64,000 nucleotides of DNA, from positions 62,001 through 126,000 of the forward strand of contig MU858109.1 of NCBI GenBank assembly GCA_033297075.1, given 5' to 3'. The stretch is from Rhypophila decipiens (Eukaryota > Ascomycota > Sordariomycetes > Sordariales > Naviculisporaceae). The first letter of the stretch is position 1. Each line of letters starts with the position of its first letter. Under the pieces are notes generated by a model, which was given only the letters and a program-made list of their open reading frames with translations, searched no databases and was not told the origin of the DNA. The position numbers and the translations under genes were made by a program. Of the stretch, positions 29,587 through 41,953 are shown one piece after another.

Positions 29587-31117
29587 TCAAGCCTCGACTG
29601 AAGGCTCAATGTCATACTCAATCTCGGTTCGAATCACATACTTGGCGCCCTTCCTCACACCAGTCCCTTCATGCAACAGCGCACCGCGTGTATCCCCGTG
29701 AGGGAATACAGCCACACCGCCCATGACAGGCCGCACAGGGTACGCATTCAGCGTCCCCTCTCGCGCGGCCGGGATAAAAAAGGTCGTCTCCCCGCCCTCA
29801 AATTCGTCATTGAGATAAATGAGGAAGGTGAACAGGGAGCTCTGCTTCTTGTCCGGCGGCGAGGCGTCATACACATATCTATCATCCGGCAGGATACCCG
29901 ACGGAGGCCACGCGCCGTCAATATGACACCTGTATTCGGCCCCAGGAACATAGCGATACACGCGGAACCGTCTGTTGATGCCACGCGCCAGACGCCCATT
30001 GACCGACGCTGGCACAAACGGGGAGATGCGCGACCAAAGCGTGTCGTGGAATGCGGGATCCACCACCCAGTAAAAGTTGTGCGCCAAGATGCTAATGTCG
30101 CCGTCCTCTCTCAGTGGCGCATCGGGCACAAAGTTGACCATCTCACCCGCCGCGATGATGGCCTTGCATTCCGCAGGCGACAAGACATTTGTTGCTAAAC
30201 CCAGATCGGGGACAGTGGGGTGCTTGTGCCATTTTACAGCCGGCTTGTCGGACGAGAGCGGGATGGCGCCTGGTGCGTTGGTGTAGAGTATCGCGTCGTG
30301 GTGGTTTGGCGGTTTGCGCTGAGGGCCAGGAGTGACCTCGATAACACGAAGGTCGGACGCCAAAGATGGAGGCGCTGAATCGAATATGGTCTTGTCCAGC
30401 ACTGATGCATAGACCTGCTCGGGCTCGTGGGGCGGTCGGAGATTCCAAATGGGCTGCAGCGCAATCGGGCAGTTGGGATACCATGCCGCGTTCGGGTTGC
30501 TATCGACGGGCCCTGTGACGCGGAGTATGGCATCCATGACTGTTATCAACTCCTTCTCGCGTGCGGTGCGTTCCACTTGGGCGTTGCCCGAGTCCGGGAC
30601 GGTCGACAAGCCGCTGATAACATCAAGGTCTCGCACCCATCGGCAGAGGGCGCCGAGCTTCGGTTCTTCGCCACGAATCCTCATCTCGGAGAGGAGGATT
30701 CTCGCTTCCGTGTATTTCTCATCCGTGAGAGCGCCCGTGATCTGGCCTGTGAGATTTGTACCAGCTGAGGGACGTGTTAGTGACCTCTGCGGAGAATATT
30801 TATCAGCGTCGGGGTGCGAGTAACGACGTACGAGCGCTGTTGACACCGGTGTTGCAAGCCTGTCGGAAGTCGTAGACGGCCACGCGGAGGTCCTTGCATG
30901 CTTTCGACTTGAGCAAACTGGGGTATTTTGCTAGTGCTGCCAGGGTATCAACCGTGATCTCGAGCTCCTCCTCGGAGATGACGCTCTGCAGGCTTTTCGG
31001 TTCGGTCGGCGCGCCATCGGGAGGAGGCGTGATGGTCGTCGCTGTGGTTTTGACAACTTTGTTTGGGAGATCGACCTGGGCGGTCTGCTTGCGCTTCCGT
31101 GACTTGGACTTGCTCAT
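29587..31117 (-). CDS. 2OG-Fe(II) dioxygenase, prolyl-4-hydroxylase-like
   Basis: Exons 30832-31117 and 29587-30764, 487 residues. The 67-nt intron has a GTACGT donor, a CACTAAC branch point and a CCTCAG acceptor. The first exon starts with a basic stretch MSKSKSRKRKQ, a possible nuclear signal, followed by a helical region. The C-terminal catalytic domain has the iron ligands HxD (YRCHIDGAWP, His376/Asp378) and His460 (LLHEGTGV), and Lys470 to bind 2-oxoglutarate (KGAKYVIRTE). FLIYLNDEFEGGETTFF is the typical strand pair of the P4Hc fold. It would hydroxylate a protein side chain. The absence of a signal peptide argues against a secretory collagen-type enzyme. The role of the long N-terminal part is unknown. 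Confidence 0.85.
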
Positions 31118-31703
31118 GGTGTCGCTGACTTTGCGTGGATGGGAGTCGTGATGGTGTCAATCGCGGGGCCGGAATTTCAAGTTTGAACTTTTCCTGTGGT
31201 GGGAGCTTCAATTGTCATTTTGTGGGGCACGGGACACGCCAAGGTTGTCAGTAGTGGAGCTCAGAATGCACCCCGCCTTTGCCCAGGGGCCCAACCGGCC
31301 TTGGCGCCGTGGTAGCCACCTGCCAGAGCACTGTCAGCTGTCAGCTGTCAAGCTTCTACGGCCCGGGGGCCAGGACGGGAATCGTGAAAATGACCTAAAT
31401 TTGACATCAAGTCCAACTACCCAGCGGGCCAACGGCTAGTAATCAATCTTCTCGATCTCGTCTTTGGTCTGTCTATCACTGTTGGAGATGACTTCAATTT
31501 ACTTATTACTCTACAGGATGAGCCCACAGAAGGCAGGGGGGCGCGCACGCCGTGCAGTCGCATTTGAGCGACCGTTCGACAGGCACCAGAAGTACCATGG
31601 TAAGTAAAACTCCTGACAACACACCCGCCTTCCACAGTCTGTTCAGCGCGCCTGGCCTTGTCTCCGAATGTGTTAGCACATTATGAAGCAAGCAGATCCA
31701 GAT
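31118..31703. other. Intergenic
   Basis: About 590 bp, with the promoter of the dioxygenase gene on one side and the 3' flank of the interrupted secreted-type gene on the other. No gene recognised. Confidence 0.4.
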
Positions 31704-32861
31704 CTAGGCGTTCCAGTCTAGTACCTCGGAGTATTCCTTGTCCATCACGGCGTCCCGCCCAATAATGGCACCGCCACCACGGACTCTGAGCGTCTTGACG
31801 CTGTCGTCGAAGCAGTTGCCGGTGACGCCTGGGCCGCAAAGGGGTAGAACCTCCCGGGTCGACATGTCGCAGTACTTGCCCTCGCGCAGCGAGACCAGAT
31901 CGGGCCCGAGCGACGACGGGCTCTCGCAAAGCTTGACGGCGCTGTGTTCGGGGTCAGAGGACCGGACGAGACGCGTCTCGTTGAAGTACGGCCGCGTGCC
32001 AATGAGTCTCTTGCGCTTTTCGTTTGCGGGCTTTACCGGGCCGACGGCAACGGCCGACTGAAGCTCATCTGGACCCTCGATGCCTCTCTTCTGGGACGTA
32101 GTCCAGTACGTGATTGAGTGAGGCTCCCAGTCTGTGTACCATTTGAGAGAAGGATTGCCGGCGCAGTAGCTGGCAGCAGGATTCAAGTCAGCCGTGATCT
32201 AGAGGCTTTGGGGGCGGGGAATAGTGAGCCTACTAGCTGGTATCCTTGCCTCTGTTGCCATCATCATCAGCAAATTCATGGATTCGCATCTGGAAACCGG
32301 TTGTGGCTACGTCGCCATTGCGATCAACCCAGGCACAACTCAGAGACTTGCCGTCCAGCACAATGTTGGAGTAATACCTATCGTGCACATACCACTGTTA
32401 GATGTGATGACGGAAGTGGTCACAGACGAACAAGACTGAGGAGAAGGCGACTCTTACCAGTTTTGCTGGCAGGTCTCGGCCCAGTTACCGACCCAGGCAT
32501 ATTTCTGCCCGTCGGCCCAGCTGTTGGTGATGTACGCGATGCAGACCGCATCGTTGTTGCCGGTAAACAGCGCGTACGTGGGCTGGTTAGGCTTCTTCAG
32601 ACTGACCATCACGTCCCGGAACGAACCCGAAGCCACTTTCCCGGGGTCATATTTTGCCCCCAGGAACTCGGCGGCTTAATTCCAGACACGGATGTCTGGT
32701 GCGTGGCCTCCAGCACCGTTTAAGCCGTCCGCGCGATCAAGACCGACTTGAATGCGGAACGTGGTCTGATGCTGGTTGGGTCTGTCCGGGGTGGCGGAGT
32801 GGACGAACCCGACGACGGCGTGGATACCCTCCACTATTGCAAAGGCGGTGGCGGCGGCCAT
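31704..32861 (-). pseudogene. Secreted-type fungal protein gene with one in-frame TAA
   Basis: Exons 32458-32861, 32234-32377 and 31704-32169 join into 338 codons without a frameshift. Introns: 32378-32457 (GTAAGA donor, GATAG acceptor) and 32170-32233 (GTAGGC donor, GCTGAC branch point, GCCAG acceptor). The frame is interrupted only at codon 62 (TAA, 32676-32678), between DIRVWN and AAEFLGAKYDPG; both flanks read as the same domain. Conserved-looking parts are PTYALFTGNNDAVCIAY, WVGNWAETC, YYSN, YCAGNPSLKWYTDWEP, and a C-terminal LCESPSSLGPDLVSLREG with paired Cys. I know similar uncharacterised extracellular proteins from other ascomycetes, but no function. No intron could remove the stop. 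A recent pseudogene, a strain polymorphism or a sequencing error are all possible. Confidence 0.65.
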
Positions 32862-33587
32862 GATGAATAAGAGAATATTTGAGTATCGTTGGGATTTGGG
32901 AGTTTAACACGAGCTTGCTCATGGGTATCGCTGGCCTGAAGATTTCTTTCATTTTCGAGTGCTCGTAGGGCTTAAATAATATTTTTGCTTTTGTTCCTCG
33001 ATATGGAAAGTTAGTATTTGAGTTCAATGAGAAAAATCTTGTTTTTGGTGTTACAAAACCTTCGAATCTGAATTCCTTGCAAAGTTAGAGTTTAATATCT
33101 GGTTAGTTTTGTTGAACTCTGATATCAGCAGTCTAATAGTACTGTGCTTTGCATATATGGCCCTGTTTCTTTTTCGTTGAAACAAAACTACCTGCAAATA
33201 CTCCATATAAACCTCAAAACTTTGATAATCAAGTGACAATTCATATACTCCCGCCCAAACAGGGGCAAAGAAAACACGGCAATCTTAGCCAAGGTCGGTG
33301 CCTAGAGTCTTTACCGAGTTGCCGGAGAAAGAAGCTAAGGATGCTCCAAGGCAACCCTAGGACGTTGTAGTGAAGCTCGCCGAGTCTTCAAACGAGCAAA
33401 AAAGCCACTCGAATGTAATGCAGGGACCAATAAGCGCCTGTCCGTCTCCATCTAGAGCGGCCGCATCAATCTCGGCGCTAGGGCTGAGTTAAATAAAGGT
33501 AAACATGCCCCGTGCTAGAACTGCTTTCCAGAGAGTACAAGAGATTGTCGAAGCCTGCATCTGCGTGAAGGCCGATAAAAGGAGAAA
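32862..33587. other. Divergent intergenic region
   Basis: About 725 bp of A/T-rich DNA between two divergent secretory-type genes. The 32.95-33.25 kb part is especially A/T-rich. No gene recognised. Confidence 0.4.
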
Positions 33588-34403
33588 ATGATGTACTCAA
33601 CGCTTTTCTTACTAACAGCTTTATCGTCGGTCTCATCGGCCTTTGACCCTGCCAAAGACACAAGCTGCAACGAGCAAGGAATCTGCCTGTCTTCGTTCGT
33701 CTGGTGCGATGGGAGAGGCAAGGCGTGCTCCTACCCAGAGGGCGCGGATGCGTTGATACCAGGCAACACCGCCGCGTCGTACGCTGTGCTCTATCACGGC
33801 GCCGAGTACGAAATACGCTGGCGCCAGGCCGAACCCGGCACCGATGTTTTGGTCGAGTGGCTTTTCGATGGTAGCCCCTTCTTGAAAGGGGAAGAGAGAC
33901 TGGCTCGCGAGCTTCCCGTCATGTGGAGTACCAGTGAGTGACCCTTTCGGCCCTCCTTCTACTCGATTGTATTAGACAATGAGATTTAGACTAACTCGTT
34001 CAACCGTCCAGACGTCAGGACCCCTGCCACCGAGGGTACCTTCATCTTTGACCCGTTCTCTATCTTGAAGGGCTTTCCTACGTCACATGCTCGCGACATG
34101 TCCCCAGAGGAAGCCGCATCCGCCGCGGGTGGCATTGCCAACACCATCCGCTTCAGCCAGCCCGGCTCCGGCTTTCCAGAGGTTTACACCGACCAGTTCA
34201 CAGTCCAGTCGAGCTGGGCCCACGAGCTGGTGAAGAACGTCCGCCAGCAGGAGACAGATCTCCGCTCGGCCGATAAGCATAAGATGAGACTTGGTGTCGG
34301 CATCGGCGTGGGGCTGGGAGTTCCGTTGCTGTCTGGGTTGATGTGGTGGGCTGCCTCTAAGCATGCTTCTAGCAGGGCTACTCTCCCCGTCCTAGGGAAA
34401 TAA
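33588..34403 (+). CDS. Secretory type I single-pass membrane protein, function unknown
   Basis: Exons 33588-33933 and 34012-34403, 245 residues. The 78-nt intron has a GTGAGT donor, a GACTAAC branch point and a GTCCAG acceptor. A signal peptide (MMYSTLFLLTALSSVSSA) precedes a lumenal or extracellular domain of about 185 residues with four early Cys (CNEQGIC, WCDGRGKAC). A Gly-rich membrane helix follows at about 209-230 (LGVGIGVGLGVPLLSGLM), then a short Ser/Lys tail. The layout is common for fungal cell-surface proteins, but no family is recognised. It is divergent from the interrupted secreted-type gene. Confidence 0.75.
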
Positions 34404-36465
34404 GTAGCAAGTTTACGGCACTGGTGGTCAGTGTTCAAAGCGCATTGGGAGCTGATTTTAACACACCAACGACGGTCAAGGACTCACAATGAGAACATGT
34501 TGCAAAAGATCGACGTAGCGAGTTTCAATCTTTATGCTCAGATTCTCATTGTCCTGGTCCAGCTGTCTCATTTTTAGCACTTGACGGGAACATCCAATAT
34601 CTGGTCAATCTCATCGCAAACGTCGATTTGAGAATCCATCTTCATAGACATCGAAAGACATGAATCGTCGACAAAGCTCACCAATGGCGCCATTGTCGCT
34701 GCGTGTCTTGGCGAGAAGGTCAGAACAGGTTACAGGACTCGGGATAAACCAAACCAAATGAACCCAAACCGACTCAAAAGTATATTCAAATAGCCAAATT
34801 CAGTTTCTTATGGTGTGATTTTGCCGGGAGGGTGGTTGCTGGTGTTATCCTGCTGGTTGAGGGGTTGTGGAAATAGGGGTAAATTACCAGAAAGAGCTCC
34901 AAGCCAGATCCGGCAACCCAAATACTCAAGCAATCCGAACCTAGCCCATTCGGTATAATAGATTTATTTCGAGCCTTGAAGGATCAGACACACTCCCAGA
35001 GGCCTGGTCGCCAATACTTAGACAGACGGCACCAGTACACTACCCGATACCAAGTGTACGGAATGGCACCACCAAACCAGTGTAAGTATGAATTGCACAT
35101 ATAGCTTCTAAATATCTCATAACAGTGGAACAGTGGAAGATTTGACCTGTGATAAATGTAGAGAGACTTTCAGGCACTCCATAGTGCGATCTCTAGTGCC
35201 CCTGGGCCCTCACAAGATGAACCTACGGATACCTGTACGTGTATATCCTCTCCCTTGTTTAAGCGTGAAACTGGCATTGTTATCACTCAGGCATTTCTTT
35301 CATCTTCACGCATGAATACTTGAGACTGCAACTGGTCCGAGTTGGCCCTAGTTGATCTCTACCCCTGTTCCTTCCCCAGGTTTTAGCTGCTTAAGTTCAA
35401 CGTCTCTCCACAACTTGAATGTCCACATGTCCACAGCGGACGCCAACGACGATCTGAATGGCTTCCCCCGCATATCTGCCCAGCCCTTGGCGCGATGGGT
35501 CCCGCTCCATAACAAGACAGTGGGCCCAATCAGAGGCCAGCGTTGACAAAGCCGATCTGCCTCCACAAGGTCACCCTCCCATAAATATTGAGACTAGCGA
35601 GTTCTCCATCACACATCGCGCTCAAGGAGCAAGAGGGACAATTGGATCCATGTCATGGGAGAAGCAGAGAGGGGTATCAGTGATCTACCAAGTTCCTTCC
35701 AGGACAAGCAGCTGAGGCACCAGGTCAAAGAGCAAGATTGAAGAAACACATGCATGGTGCAAACGTCGGGAGCATAAAACACCATCATTGGTGTGGGTTA
35801 CTAGTCTCATCAAGACGGGCCCCGATCCCTGTGTTCACTCACTGCTGAGCATTCCCGTCAATATATGCAACATGGCTGCTAGTCATAGCTAGTATGTCCT
35901 TCCACGTGAGACCGACACCGATAATCAACAACACACACAACCCGAGTCTCACAAGCACGCGAGCAGCCGCATGTCGCGCATCAGACCGACGTGGGCAGAT
36001 TACACGACACTCGCAGGACATGTGTAATCGCCATTGCTCTGGCTGCTGTGGCATGTGAAGCGGTCCTGTTAATGGTAAGCTTACAAGCAGACCTATAACG
36101 CCTTGGAAGAATTGTCGTGAAGGGGTTGCCAGTTGCATATGGGAGGTCTTGGCTTCCTTAGCCAACTGCTCTCAGCCATTGCCAACCACCGCGATACCAC
36201 GGTACCATATAAATTAGTGGCGTTGCTCGTGCATGGTGTCAGATTGTTGGGTCTTGGTGATTTTTGCTGCTTCTTTCGTCTCTATCTGCCACCTCACGAA
36301 TGTGACGGTGACTTTGTTCCGTCTTTCTGTTGATCAATGGGTGGATACAAAACAGAGATCCTTCCCCTCAATTGAATTCGGTCTCAACACGAGACGGAAG
36401 CAGTCGGCGCACTTTCCGTGCCTGAATTCTCCAGTTTACTTTTACGTCATCTGTCTTCTTTCTAA
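34404..36465. other. Intergenic, 2 kb, no gene recognised
   Basis: Short non-coding-looking frames only. A TATAAAT at 36208-36214 lies about 250 bp before the permease ATG and may be its TATA box. No repeat or RNA gene found. Confidence 0.45.
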
Positions 36466-38442
36466 ATGGCGGACCAAAACATAGACGGCAAAGAAGCACC
36501 ACCGCCGACAACCGGTGCGGAAGTCGGAGTTGACCCAATTACAGTCACTCATTCCCCGGTCCCGTCCAAAACCTCATCCGCCAACATCGCCTCGGCGGAA
36601 CACAGCATGATGGAGAATAACACTGGCCCCGATCCCGACGTGGATCTCACCCTCTGGCAATCCGTCAGGAAATATCGGCGGGTCGTCTACTATGCCCTTG
36701 GCATGACCTCGGCGATTCTCATGTATGGCTACGACTATGTTATTATCGGAACCATCTCTGCCATGCCGAGTTTCCAGTAAGCTTCCGCCCTTCTCCTTCT
36801 CCATCTCAATTCTCGTCGGCCTTTATTGACGCTGGCAACTACCGCTAGGCGGGACTTTGGCGAGCTCTTTCATGCTGGAACCCCGAAAGCGCAATGGATC
36901 CTCCCCTCCCTCTGGCTCGGCCTCTGGAACTTTATCTCGCCCGGCCTTTCCATGCCAGGCGCCATCGTGGCCGGCTGGTTCCAGGACCGTTTCGGTCGCA
37001 GAGCCTCCCTCGCCGTGGGCTCGTTCCTCTCAGCCGTGGGCGTTGCAATCTGCTACGTCTCCAACCTCCCTGACGCCTCATCAATCGATCTCCGCCGGGG
37101 ACTGTTCTTCCTAGGAAAGGGTATTCAAGGTGCTGCAATTGGTATGGTCATGGCCACTGCGCAGACCTATCTCAGCGAGATCCTCCCGCCGACTCTGAGA
37201 GGTCCTCTTCTCGCCTTCTTTCCCATCTTCACCCTCCTAGGCCAGGTCATCGGTGCCTTGGTCATCTTTGCCTGTCTAGAGATGAAGAACGGGTACACGA
37301 TTGCCTTTGCCTCTCAGTGGGTCTTTAGCGCCCTGCCAATCATCATGGCCTTTGTGTTGCCCGAGAGTCCAACCTTCCTCGTTCGGAGAGGCAGAGACGG
37401 CGACGCAATCAGGATGCAGCGGCGTTTTATGACCACCCAGGCGGAACCCATCGAGGGCAGACACGGAGACGCAATTCAAACCAAGCCGAAAGACGACAGT
37501 ACCAGTGCCAGCGAGAAAAGCGGCGGTGAGCAAGTACAAACAGCCGAAACAGCAGAGAGCATCGTCGCCCGCATCAAGCGCAATATCGAGCTCGAGAAGG
37601 AACACAACCTGTCTGGGAAAGCGGCAACCTACATGGATTGTTTCCGCGGCGAGAACCTCAAACGCACGGGCATCGTCATGTTTGCTGCCCTCATCCCCCA
37701 GCTGTTTGGGTTGACTCTGCTCTCAAAGGCTAGTTATTTTGTCCAGATTGTGGGCATGAAAGCCGACCTGAGCGTTATCGTCTTGATTCTGGGCATTGTT
37801 GTCGGTCTCCTGGCGAATATTGCTTCCATGTGGGTTGTGAATCGGTTCGAGAGACGGGTTCTCATCATGGGAGGATTGGGTATCGCTGCCCTGCTCTGGG
37901 GCGGGATGGGCATTGCTGGCATTTGGTCTGGGCCGGTTGTTGTCTGGTGAGTTTTTATTCCCTTTCTCTCCTAGCATGCTGCTGGCACTTGGGTCGAGGT
38001 TCTGACTGTCCACCTTCTGGAATAAAGGTACACTTCAGCAACCATGATTGCCGTCATCACCATTTGCGGATTGGGAGCATGGCCCTGTTCCTTCGCCGTC
38101 GGGGCTGAAACATCCGCCCTCGACCTGCGCGCCAAAACCCAGGGAATCGGCTGGTTCACCGCCGGAGCGGCCAGTGCATTGTTTGGATTTGTGCTCCCCT
38201 ACATCTTCAACCCGGACCAGGGCGATCTGCGTGCCAAGACGGGCTTTGTGTTTACGGGATTGTGCGTCATTGGTGTAGTCATCACATACTTTTATGTTCC
38301 TGACATGAAAGATCGCACACAGGCTGAGATCGACCACATGTTTGACCTGGGTCTGTCGGCGAGAAAGTTTGCGGCTTGGAAGAACCCTGGTGGTGTTGCT
38401 GAGAGACACGAGACGGCTTTCGAAACCGGCAAAGTGTGCTAG
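36466..38442 (+). CDS. MFS sugar permease, alpha-glucoside (maltose) transporter type
   Basis: Exons 36466-36776, 36849-37946 and 38028-38442 code for 607 residues. Introns: 36777-36848 (GTAAGC donor) and 37947-38027 (GTGAGT donor). About 75 disordered residues lead into a 12-helix sugar-porter fold. Signatures: GYDYVIIGTISAMPSFQ in the first helix, GWFQDRFGRRAS (loop 2-3), LPESPTFLVRRGR before a long central loop, and NRFERR. The C-terminal cytosolic tail DMKDRTQAEIDHMFDLGLSA is typical of alpha-glucoside:H+ symporters of the maltose-permease group. It should import a di- or oligosaccharide across the plasma membrane. The central loop is unusually long and charged. No glucosidase gene lies beside it. 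Confidence 0.85.
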
Positions 38443-38949
38443 AAAGGTGTCGATACTTTTTAAGCACCTTCTTGGACGGTGGCTACTTATGATGCATATT
38501 CAAGGATCTGTCACCATTCAAGGTTAATTTTGAGGGCAGAACACAATACAAGATTCAAGACGTTCTTTTCAGGAGAATGAGCAAACGATAAAGCCACGTC
38601 ATGATGGTTTTACAAACTTGACTGGGTATTCGGGCGCCAATACGCCATGTATCTATCTATCTGGGTGATAATGCACCGTGTATGTGCTCATGTTTTGCTC
38701 CGGGTGGTGCCCATGGCGGCCTCGCCGTTCAAAAACACGATTTGTGCAATATGATCCAAAACAAGATAGCCGCGCCTTCCCTTCTTCCCGTGCATCTTAC
38801 AATTTTCCCCCACGCAGGGAGCCAAAACTCAAGACCTCTAGACACCCTTGAACGCTCCAGGCGTGGGTCTATTGTAGATAGTAATACAACACACGAAAGT
38901 AAAATATATAAAAGGCCCAAGACATCCATACCCCCATTTCGGTGTCGGC
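38443..38949. other. Intergenic (convergent 3' regions)
   Basis: About 510 bp between convergent genes. A/T-rich; no gene recognised. Confidence 0.4.
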
Positions 38950-40377
38950 CTAGATCGAGTCCATTCTCTTGCAGATGAGCTTGCCACCCTTGTGGATGAG
39001 ATAACGCAGTCCCTCCGCTTCAAACTTGATGTTTACATCCCCAGGCAGTTCCCACTTCTTGTGAGATGTTGTCACAGCGGCGTGAGTGTTTGATTCCTTA
39101 CTGGCAGTCTCCATAGCCTCGTCTTCCTGACCGGGAGCTGCCTCTTCCTCGGGCGAATACGCAAAGCGGTCCAGAATAGGACCGTGGTCCATACGACCAG
39201 TAATTGTTAAGCCCAGGTCCTTCAGACTGGGAATCTGCGCCTGGATACCGTCCAGAATCTGGTCAAGGAGCTGTTGGCCAAACAGGTTCAGACAGCATCT
39301 TGGTGTTGAGCACTGATGGGAGATAGGCGTCGTTGCCGTGCTCGACTCTCCAGGCTCACCAATGACTTCCGAAGCTGTGGACCCGCCTTCGGTATCGTCC
39401 TGAATCATGTTCATGTTTTCAGCTCCTTCCAAATCGGCATGCTGAATTTGCTGGAGGAATAGGTGATCGTTCTGATCGGTGAAATTCAACTCCAGTGTTC
39501 GAATGTGGCTCGCAAATGGGTGCGGGTGAAGCACAAAGAACCGGTGGGCATCCTTGGATGAGGTGAAGATGGGAGTGATGTTTTCGAAGCAGGATGCGAT
39601 GGTCTCCCAGTACCTGTTAAAAACTCAACAGTTAGTCTCTATGCGATCCAAATAGAGATTAACTCAAACTCACATCTTCTTGCAAGTCAGAAACATGGGC
39701 AAGAATGGACTCCGCTCAACCTCGGTGACGCTCCCCGTGTCTGGATTCCAGCGCTTCATGAGGGCGCTCTGGCACTTCCAGTGCCTGTTCCAGTGCTGGC
39801 GCATCACCCACGCCCGCCAGAGCCACATGGGCGGATGATTTCCCTCTTGGTACATCCACGGCTGGATGCTCAATCGATTCTGATCACCTTGGTCAGGTGG
39901 AGCATCATGAACCCGGCAAAGAGTGTGGCCAAGTTTGGTGCCGCCCGTGCCATCCGTGTATATGTGGAGCCCGAGATCCGTGCTGAACAATGACGGAGCG
40001 ATCACCGGCGGCTGTGCGGTGGATACCACGGGCACCGAGGACGATGAGGTCCTGGGCATAGGCATGGGGATCTGACGACATGAGGACTCGAGATACCCTC
40101 TCCAGACTTCGCGGTAAATGAGACGCCTAATTTCCAGCGGCAGGCGAGCGAAAAAGAGGCAAATGAACTGGTTATCGGCCGACGTCACCATCTCGCGTTG
40201 GGTGATCAGGGCCTGCCTGTCGCTGTTGTCCTGGTCTCGCCTGAGACCAGCATGATGCACAATGGATGAGATTGGGGTGCAGTCGCCTTCCTTTTCTTTT
40301 CCTTTGTCCTTGGCCGTCTTCTTGTCCTTGCTCTGTCCCAGTCCGACCAGACGCAGAGCAAGCTTCTTGAGTTCCAT
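38950..40377 (-). CDS. DUF7730-type (F-box-like) protein
   Basis: Exons 39674-40377 and 38950-39613 give 455 residues. The 60-nt intron has a GTGAGT donor, a GACTAAC branch point and a TAACAG acceptor. After a Lys-rich N-terminus (KDKKTAKDKGKEKEG), residues about 78-100 read FFARLPLEIRRLIYREVW, the LPxEIRxxIY start of the DUF7730 domain common in filamentous ascomycetes. A long Ser/Pro linker, LGLHIY and the tail LPMFLTCKKMYWETIA follow. The intron falls inside this conserved CKKxYWE motif, which supports the splice. The function of the family is unknown; it is often described as F-box-like. The second half is acidic and low complexity, with a final basic end. Confidence 0.75.
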
Positions 40378-41261
40378 TTGAGGTGCTGGCCGGCGATGCC
40401 AGTTGCCGACGGTGACGTGTGTGGGCTAATGCAAGCAAAAATGGGCGAAGGGAACGGCGGCGCTCCCGACTATGTGGACGCACCGGCGGCCGACTGAATC
40501 GGGTCGCGGAATGGGGTGATGTTAAATGAGGGAAACGAATGGGTCGAGCATCCGACGAAAATGAGATTTTGGGTTTGCTGGAATGCCGAGGCGCCTCAGT
40601 GCCTGCCTGCCGCCAGGCAGTGACAGTTGTGTGGCAGGGAAAGGGCTGACTGGGACTGGGAAACAGTCAGCTTCCAGGTTCGCAACTGAAAGGAGTCCTG
40701 GCCAGCGGTCCTGGCTGCCTCCATTTGAAAGAGGGCCCCTGTCGGCAATGTCGGGAATGAAGCAGTTCGGTTTCAGAACCGCGCTTGTGGCGTCCAATAA
40801 TGCCAAGAGCGCGGCAAGTTCCACTGATTCCCGGGGCGGCTCGGCTCCAACGCTTGGCGTGGGGTCGAAATCAGCCCTAAATTACAGGGGGTTTATGAGT
40901 GGTGCCTCCTGGTTTAGTGAGAATGAAAACAAGACGACAAAACAGAAACCGGTGTTTTGTCATTTTTATGGGGTAGGAGACTGGCCTGTTTGGTTCTTGC
41001 TAACCAAAAATACACCCATCTCTACTAACGGACATTTTGTCTGAGTGACATGTAAAAAGATGAAACGCCAAATGATAATACAAAATGATGACAGTACATT
41101 AATATTAATACAACACAAACACACCAATAGTTATACACCAAAAAGAAACAATAATCCAACACCAAACGGCTGCCACAGAAACGACGACAGACGTCAAAAC
41201 AACCAAGAGATGCTGTTCCGAGCACAGAGAAGAAAAGTCCAACCACCACAAAACTCGCAAG
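40378..41261. other. Intergenic
   Basis: The first half is the GC-rich promoter of the DUF7730 gene; from about 41.03 kb the DNA becomes very A/T-rich. No gene recognised. Confidence 0.4.
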
Positions 41262-41953
41262 CTAGTAGTATCGGGCACGGCAGCGTTCATCATTATATCC
41301 AGCTCGCTTTCCGCAACAAGACCAGACGTGTTGATACTCCACCTCGGGGATGGCATCACCACCGTGAATGCGACCACAAACGGTGACCTCTATGGACGTG
41401 ATATTGCCTACAAGGGAAAGAAACATGCATGTTAGTAATGGAAGGAAAAGAAAAAGAAAAGGATATACCACTAACCGCGATGCTCCGGGCTGGGTGATCT
41501 CAGTGGCGGCTGCTCAACAACCGCGGGTCGGCTTTCCCTCAGCTCTGAGCCAAGCGACGGGACAGGGTGCGCAGTGGCAGAAACCGGAACGGCAATGGGC
41601 AACGCGGGGGACGGAGCACGAATGATTTGGCCCCTCTCATCCGTGGGATGAACCACAGGCCTCTGGTAAGTACTCCGAGGCCTGGGTCGTTCCGGATCGA
41701 TCTCATCCCAGCCTCTGTCGCCCGAAGGCTCCCAGTAGGGGTTTTCGACCCCACAAGGAGGATTGGTCTCCCAATCTCTTCTTTTCTCCTTCTCTTCCCT
41801 GTCCCGACGATAACGGGCCTTGGCCTCGGCCCGCCCAGCGGCACACGATCGGTCAACCTTGGATCTCAATGGCCTTCTCCAGCAGGATGCCTCCGTATGG
41901 CCTACCTCACCACAACGAGAGCATGTGAAGCTGGGAGGGAACCCGTCTGCCAT
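41262..41953 (-). CDS. CCHC zinc-knuckle protein, short paralogue with WSxCG...C module
   Basis: Exons 41476-41953 and 41262-41407, 207 residues, ATG 41953. The 68-nt intron has a GTTAGT donor, an ACTAAC branch point and a TTGTAG acceptor. One zinc knuckle, C11-x2-C14-x4-H19-x4-C24 (CSRCGEVGHTEASC), opens the protein. A basic/acidic and Pro-rich middle follows (AKARYRRDREEKEKRRDWE, RPRPRSTYQRP). The C-terminal exon carries VCGRIHGGD and QHVWSCCG...YNDERC, alignable with the ends of the two larger CCHC proteins in this window. The intron splits a glycine codon after its first base, as in both paralogues. CCHC knuckles bind single-stranded nucleic acid; the role here is unknown. Confidence 0.75.

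Noticed and set aside
40583..41044. 153-codon open frame with an ATG on the plus strand
   Set aside because: Lies in the promoter of the DUF7730 gene, has no recognisable features and no supporting introns or conservation.
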